A stretch of DNA of 10,712 bases from Chloroflexota bacterium (lineage in GTDB: Bacteria > Chloroflexota > Dehalococcoidia > UBA1151 > UBA1328): contig NYZY01000087.1 of NCBI GenBank assembly GCA_002687335.1, positions 1 through 10,712 of the forward strand, in the 5' to 3' direction. Under the pieces are notes generated by a model. The model was not told the DNA's origin. It did no database searches and saw only the letters and a list, made by a program, of their open reading frames with translations. The position numbers were made by a program, and so were the translations under genes. Shown piece after piece: positions 7,020 to 10,712 of the stretch (within the stretch, counting starts at the first letter, position 1; every line of letters begins with the position of its first letter).

Positions 7020-7874
7020 ATGACCCTTGAGTTCACAAAATTGCATGGTGCTGGAAACGATTACATCGCAATAGATGGTCGAGGCATCGATCGGGATTGG
7101 GCGGCGCTTTCAAAAGCAATGAGCGTTCTCGCATTTGGCGTTGGATCAGATGGAATTGTTTTGGTCCAAGATTCTGATATTGCACAAATTCGCATGAGGG
7201 TTTACAACCCGGATGGCTCCGAAGCCGAGATGAGCGGAAACGGTATCAGGCTTTTTGCAAAATTTGTGATCGACCGCAAATTTGCTTTACCCGGCGACAA
7301 TGGCATGACCGTTGAAACCGGCGGTGGTGTGCGGATCGTATGGCCAACTATGCAAGGCGATAAAATGGTTGCCGCCAAAGTAGCAATGGGTGAACCTACG
7401 TTTATTCCGAACGAAATACCGGTGAATCTAGCCCAAATTGGCGACCTTGAGATCATAAAAGATTTTCCAATTAGCGCTGGAGGTCGCGATTTGAAAATCA
7501 CATGCCTGGCAGTAGGAAACCCACATGCAGTTTTCATAACGGAAGATCCTGTAGAGGATTTTCCGCTAACCGACATTGGTCCTCACGTAGAACATCATCC
7601 GCTATTTCCAAACAGGGTCAATTTTGAGATCGTTAACGTAATTACTCGGTCGCAGATTAGAGCCAGAATATTCGAGCGTGGCGCCGGCGAAACAATGTCT
7701 TCGGGTACTGGTTCTACCGCTGCCGCATCAGCAGCCCGAGCCCATGGTTTGGTGAATAACACAGTTGATGTGATCGTTGATGGCGGGATTCTTAAAATCT
7801 CATGGGATGAAACCGGTCAGGCGTATTTAGAAGGTCCAGCGGTTGAAGTGTTCACAGGAGTATGGCCCGATTAA
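7020..7874 (+). CDS. dapF: Diaminopimelate epimerase family protein lacking both catalytic cysteines
   Basis: DapF normally interconverts LL- and meso-diaminopimelate without a cofactor, using two cysteines as acid and base, to supply lysine and often peptidoglycan precursors. The 284-residue product has the family length and framework: KLHGAGNDY at 7-15, GSDGIVLV at 42-49, NPDGSEAE at 63-70, VGNPHAVF at 165-172, and ERGAGET at 219-225. At the first catalytic position, where the family has CGNG, this protein reads MSGNGIR with Ser72. At the second, where the family has (A/S)CGTG, it reads MSSGTGS with Ser228. The codons are AGC and TCG and the frame is clean on both sides. C162 is the only cysteine and lies elsewhere, before GNPH. 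dapL follows after a 123-base gap, which supports a role in the DAP branch. The family call is firm. Ordinary epimerase activity is not assured. Confidence 0.88.
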   Translation: MTLEFTKLHGAGNDYIAIDGRGIDRDWAALSKAMSVLAFGVGSDGIVLVQDSDIAQIRMRVYNPDGSEAEMSGNGIRLFAKFVIDRKFALPGDNGMTVETGGGVRIVWPTMQGDKMVAAKVAMGEPTFIPNEIPVNLAQIGDLEIIKDFPISAGGRDLKITCLAVGNPHAVFITEDPVEDFPLTDIGPHVEHHPLFPNRVNFEIVNVITRSQIRARIFERGAGETMSSGTGSTAAASAARAHGLVNNTVDVIVDGGILKISWDETGQAYLEGPAVEVFTGVWPD

Positions 7875-7920
7875 TTTAGTTGCGCCGCAAGGAGCGATAC
7901 AATCAACCGCTCACACTTGG

Positions 7921-7933
7921 ACCGGCCTCCGGT
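7921..7933 (+). repeat. Short inverted repeat in the dapF-dapL spacer
   Basis: ACCGG and CCGGT flank a three-base CCT loop, and the stem can be lengthened by G-T pairs on the outside. No run of T residues follows, so a terminator is unlikely. It could be a weak mRNA hairpin or an operator half. The surrounding 123-base spacer (7875-7997) shows no gene of useful length. Confidence 0.3.
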
Positions 7934-7997
7934 TTACGATTGGTGAAATTGGCCACAAAACAATACAACTACCCAGAAACATGCGGAAACTAATTTA

Positions 7998-9164
7998 ATG
8001 AAATTTGCTGAACGTGTTGAAAATCTCCCCCCTTATCTATTCGTGAATATTTCTCGCGCGATAGCTGCTAAAAAAGCACAGGGCATTGATGTAATTTCAT
8101 TCGGTATTGGCGATCCAGATATGCAAACTCCCGCACCTGTGCTCAACGCGCTGATCGAGGGATCAAAGAAACCAGAAAACCATAGATACCCGGAAAGCGA
8201 AGGCCTCCCCGAATTCAGAACCCGGGTTGCGAAGTTCTACAAAGACCGATTCGGAGTAAATGTGAACCCCGAAACGGAAGTAATAAACCTAATAGGAGCT
8301 AAAGAGGGAATAGCACATACCGCTCTATGTTTCATCGATCCAGGCGATATTTCGATCAGCCCGGATCCAGCCTATCCTGTTTATGAAATCGGAACGATGT
8401 TTGCTGGCGGCAAGACGCACTTCACCACTTTGAGCGAACAAAACAAATACCTAGTTGATTTCACGTCAATACCAACAGAAATAGCAAAAAAAGCGAAAAC
8501 ACTGTGGATCAACTATCCCAACAATCCCACAGGGGCAATCGCGCCAATGAGCTTCTTTGAAGAAGCTGTACATTACTGCAAGGAGTTCGATATAGCTCTA
8601 CTTCACGATGCCGCCTACACCGAAGTCACCTACGACGGATACGTTGCCCCCAGCATTTTGCAAGTTGCAGGCGCAATGGACGTTGCGATGGAGTTTCATT
8701 CCCTCTCTAAAACAGCCAACATGACCGGATGGCGCGTTGGTATGGCCACGGGCAACCCAGATATGGTGAACGCCCTTATGAGAGTCAAATCAAATATCGA
8801 TTCCGGTCTCTCGCAGGCTAACCAAGAAATGGGCATTGCCGCACTGGATTTACCAGAAAAATGGCTCGAAGTGAATAATGAGGTGTATAGAAAACGTCGC
8901 GACAAGGTTGTATCCGTACTTAATAGAATCGGGGTTCCAGCTGTAGCACCAAAAGGCGCTCTGTATATATGGACTCCGATACCAGACGGATATACGTCCG
9001 CCGAATTTGCCCAAAAATTATTGGATGAAGCAAATGTGGTGGTGACCCCTGGCAACGGGTACGGACCAGGTGGAGAAGGATATATTCGACTTTCGCTCAC
9101 TATATCTGATGATCAAATAGACGAAGGACTCCGTAGACTTTCACAGATCCGAGGTGCAGATTAG
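7998..9164 (+). CDS. dapL: LL-diaminopimelate aminotransferase
   Basis: DapL is a PLP enzyme that converts tetrahydrodipicolinate and glutamate directly to LL-diaminopimelate, bypassing the acylated DapD/DapC/DapE route. The 388-residue product is a class I/II fold-type I aminotransferase. It has FGIGDPDMQTP at about 35-45, an RYPESEGLPEFR segment, NYPNNPTGA at 172-180, D204 and Y207 in LLHDAAYTEVTYDGY, the Schiff-base lysine K238 in EFHSLSKTANMTGWRVG, and the C-terminal carboxylate-binding Arg in GYIRLSLT. The substrate call rests on the overall DapL-like sequence and on the adjacent dapF. A broader aspartate/aromatic aminotransferase role is the main alternative. ATG 7998 has GGA ten bases upstream. 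The TAA of a five-codon upstream frame (ATG 7981) overlaps its A. hflX follows after 41 bases. Confidence 0.88.
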   Translation: MKFAERVENLPPYLFVNISRAIAAKKAQGIDVISFGIGDPDMQTPAPVLNALIEGSKKPENHRYPESEGLPEFRTRVAKFYKDRFGVNVNPETEVINLIGAKEGIAHTALCFIDPGDISISPDPAYPVYEIGTMFAGGKTHFTTLSEQNKYLVDFTSIPTEIAKKAKTLWINYPNNPTGAIAPMSFFEEAVHYCKEFDIALLHDAAYTEVTYDGYVAPSILQVAGAMDVAMEFHSLSKTANMTGWRVGMATGNPDMVNALMRVKSNIDSGLSQANQEMGIAALDLPEKWLEVNNEVYRKRRDKVVSVLNRIGVPAVAPKGALYIWTPIPDGYTSAEFAQKLLDEANVVVTPGNGYGPGGEGYIRLSLTISDDQIDEGLRRLSQIRGAD

Positions 9165-9205
9165 TAACCATCCAGTGAGATTGTAGCGATACTGAAAAGT
9201 CCTAT

Positions 9206-10384
9206 ATGCCAAAAAAACGTACATATTCGACAGGGCCATACCGAGAGCGGGCGATTTTGGTAGGGGTGAACATACGCACTTCTGAGGAAATATGGCAACT
9301 GGAAGATTCACTAGCGGAGTTATCAGAGCTAGCTCGTGCTGCTGGCGCAAACCCAGTCATACGATTCACACAGTCAATGAACAAACCTTCGCCCACTTAC
9401 CTTGGCAAAGGGAAAATAGAAGAACTTAAACACGCTGTAAAACAAGAAGATATAGATACCGTCATCTTTGACGACGAATTATCACCAAACCAGCAACGTA
9501 TCCTCGAAGAAAAGTTGTCTGCAAAAGTGATCGATCGGACAGCCTTAATTCTTGACGTTTTTGCTCAGCGAGCTAGATCACGTGAAGGCCGCCTGCAAAT
9601 CGAATTAGCACAAACAGAATATCTACTACCAAGACTGGCAGGACAATGGTCCCATCTTGAACGACTTGGTGGCGGTGTCGGCACTAGGGGGCCAGGTGAA
9701 ACACAGATTGAAACCGACCGTAGGTTGGTTAGACGTAAATTATCACGCGTAAAAACAGAACTCTCTCAAATTCGATCACAACGAGATCAGCAACGACAAC
9801 TGCGAACCAGCGGAACATCCAAAATCATTTCACTTGTCGGCTACACCAACGCAGGAAAATCCGCTCTGTTCAACAAGATCACATCGTCCGGAGTGATCCA
9901 ACGAAATCAGTTGTTTTCAACCCTCGACACAACAACCCGTCGGATGTACATGCCATCTGGAATTGAGACAACAATCAGTGACACAGTAGGATTTGTGCAC
10001 AAATTGCCCCCGATTCTTATCGCAGCTTTCCGAGCGACACTCGAGGAAGCTCTTGAAGCTGATCTGCTAATTCAAGTAACGGATGTGTCAAGTCCGTACG
10101 CAGCTGAACAAGCCATGGTAGTTTCTAAGCAATTATCTGAAATGGGGATAGGGGACACACCGAAAATTCTCGTCCTGAACAAATTAGATCTGATGGTTGA
10201 AACTGAGTACCAACCCCTAGGTCTCGATGTTATTGAGCACATAGAGACCGGACAGTTTAATCGTGTCGTCACGACATCCGCCACGAAAGGCTGGGGCATA
10301 AAAGATCTACGTAACGCTGTCGAATCAGAGTTGAACATCCCAAATGCCACGGCATCCACCAAATTGATTGCTAATAACGCCTAA
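9206..10384 (+). CDS. hflX: Ribosome-associated GTPase HflX
   Basis: HflX binds the 50S subunit and can split stalled or stress-arrested ribosomes. The 392-residue product has the N-terminal HflX domain with PSPTYLGKGKIEEL at 61-74, FDDELSPNQQRILEEKL at 88-104 and DRTALILDVFAQRA at 110-123. A glycine-rich linker GGGVGTRGPGETQIETDRR spans 155-173, and a basic helical segment runs to about 200. The GTPase domain then shows G1 GYTNAGKS at 212-219, the G2 threonine in LDTTTRR, G3 DTVGF at 259-263, G4 NKLD at 325-328 and G5 SAT at 358-360. All GTP-binding residues are present and the length is normal. ATG 9206 is the natural start (MPKKRTYSTG). Only a weak purine run GAAAAG precedes it. It lies 41 bases after dapL and ends the operon-like run. 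Confidence 0.96.
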   Translation: MPKKRTYSTGPYRERAILVGVNIRTSEEIWQLEDSLAELSELARAAGANPVIRFTQSMNKPSPTYLGKGKIEELKHAVKQEDIDTVIFDDELSPNQQRILEEKLSAKVIDRTALILDVFAQRARSREGRLQIELAQTEYLLPRLAGQWSHLERLGGGVGTRGPGETQIETDRRLVRRKLSRVKTELSQIRSQRDQQRQLRTSGTSKIISLVGYTNAGKSALFNKITSSGVIQRNQLFSTLDTTTRRMYMPSGIETTISDTVGFVHKLPPILIAAFRATLEEALEADLLIQVTDVSSPYAAEQAMVVSKQLSEMGIGDTPKILVLNKLDLMVETEYQPLGLDVIEHIETGQFNRVVTTSATKGWGIKDLRNAVESELNIPNATASTKLIANNA

Positions 10385-10634
10385 ACCACGCCATGCGAAC
10401 GCGATAGGGCACATCATATTCGTATGACTTAACGTCGCACTATCCTTGTTATGTCAATTCAGAACTAGTTTTTCTTAACGGACTTCCCGACAAGCCTTAG
10501 ATCCGTATATAAACATTTTCGTATCTATTGTTGCATCAGAGCAGCTTCTTCGAGCGTATCCTCAACCAATAGATATCAACGTGATATCGCACTCAACGCG
10601 TGATCTGTAATCCAAAATCCACTCTAATCAAAAA
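10385..10634. other. Noncoding spacer after hflX
   Basis: About 250 bases without a convincing gene. It holds an 8-bp palindrome AACTAGTT followed by a short T-rich tract near 10463-10475, a TATATAA stretch near 10506-10512 that could be a -10 region, and two copies of GATATC separated by five bases (10572-10588). None is strong enough to name as terminator, promoter or operator. The promoter of the next gene probably lies here. Confidence 0.3.
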
Positions 10635-10712
10635 ATGAAAAACCCAAACAGAGTACGGTTCGCTAACTTGCTTTTGATCCTGGTAGGCGCGCTTTGCATG
10701 TTTACCTTGGCA
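10635..10712 (+). CDS. Start of an unidentified secreted or membrane-anchored protein, truncated by window edge
   Basis: From ATG 10635 the frame stays open for 26 codons to the window end. The peptide has a basic N-terminus (MKNPNRVRF) followed by a hydrophobic run ANLLLILVGALCMFTLA, which is the form of a signal peptide h-region or an N-terminal membrane anchor. No cleavage site or lipobox is visible before the edge. No Shine-Dalgarno is clear (the upstream sequence is A-rich). The family cannot be identified from this fragment. Confidence 0.5.
   Translation, partial: MKNPNRVRFANLLLILVGALCMFTLA

Noticed and set aside
7921..7945. ACCGG-CCT-CCGGT hairpin as terminator of dapF
   Set aside because: No poly-T tract follows and the stem is only five pairs without G-T pairs.
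7981..7998. Five-codon upstream frame (ATG 7981 to TAA 7996-7998) overlapping the dapL start by one base, like a leader peptide
   Set aside because: It is too short, has no ribosome binding site of its own, encodes no run of lysine codons (MRKLI) and has no attenuator hairpin beside it. Chance is the simplest explanation.
10455..10480. AACTAGTT palindrome followed by a T-rich tract as a possible intrinsic terminator for hflX
   Set aside because: The palindrome has no loop and is AT-rich, so it cannot form a stable terminator hairpin.
10572..10588. Two GATATC copies five bases apart as an operator
   Set aside because: GATATC is a self-complementary hexamer that recurs easily, and the flanking bases do not extend the symmetry.

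Overview
The window looks like a core-chromosome segment of a bacterium of moderate GC content, with tightly packed housekeeping genes and no mobile elements, CRISPR arrays or RNA genes that I can see. The best guess is a Chloroflexota member of the Dehalococcoidia/SAR202 type. This rests on an LL-diaminopimelate aminotransferase next to dapF, on the style of the polyprenyl-synthase-like protein, and on the frequent use of TTG and GTG starts. It is inference from family resemblance; no database search was possible.

Layout. The left end is read on the minus strand: guaA (GMP synthase) followed by purD, which runs off the left edge. Both are purine-synthesis genes and probably form one transcription unit. 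A short divergent spacer separates them from a long plus-strand run: tsaC (tRNA t6A synthesis), a polyprenyl-diphosphate-synthase-like gene, pgk, tpiA (glycolysis), miaA (tRNA i6A37), dapF and dapL (diaminopimelate/lysine branch) and hflX (ribosome-associated GTPase). At the right edge a new gene begins with what looks like a signal peptide or membrane anchor. The spacers of 16 to 41 bases from tsaC to miaA and from dapL to hflX suggest co-transcription. The larger gaps, 139 bases before dapF, 123 before dapL and about 250 after hflX, are the places where new promoters could lie.

How the genes fit together. Translation quality and tRNA modification (tsaC, miaA, hflX) are mixed with central carbon metabolism (pgk, tpiA) and the aminotransferase variant of lysine/DAP synthesis (dapL making LL-DAP, which dapF would epimerise to meso-DAP).

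The two points most worth attention are both intact genes whose catalytic residues are missing. The protein at 2874-3917 has the fold signature of an isoprenyl diphosphate synthase, but every diagnostic substrate-binding motif is degenerate, which suggests a pseudoenzyme or a new function. The dapF product keeps the family framework but has serine at both positions where the family has its two catalytic cysteines, which raises the question of what reaction it performs. No unknown multi-gene system was found.
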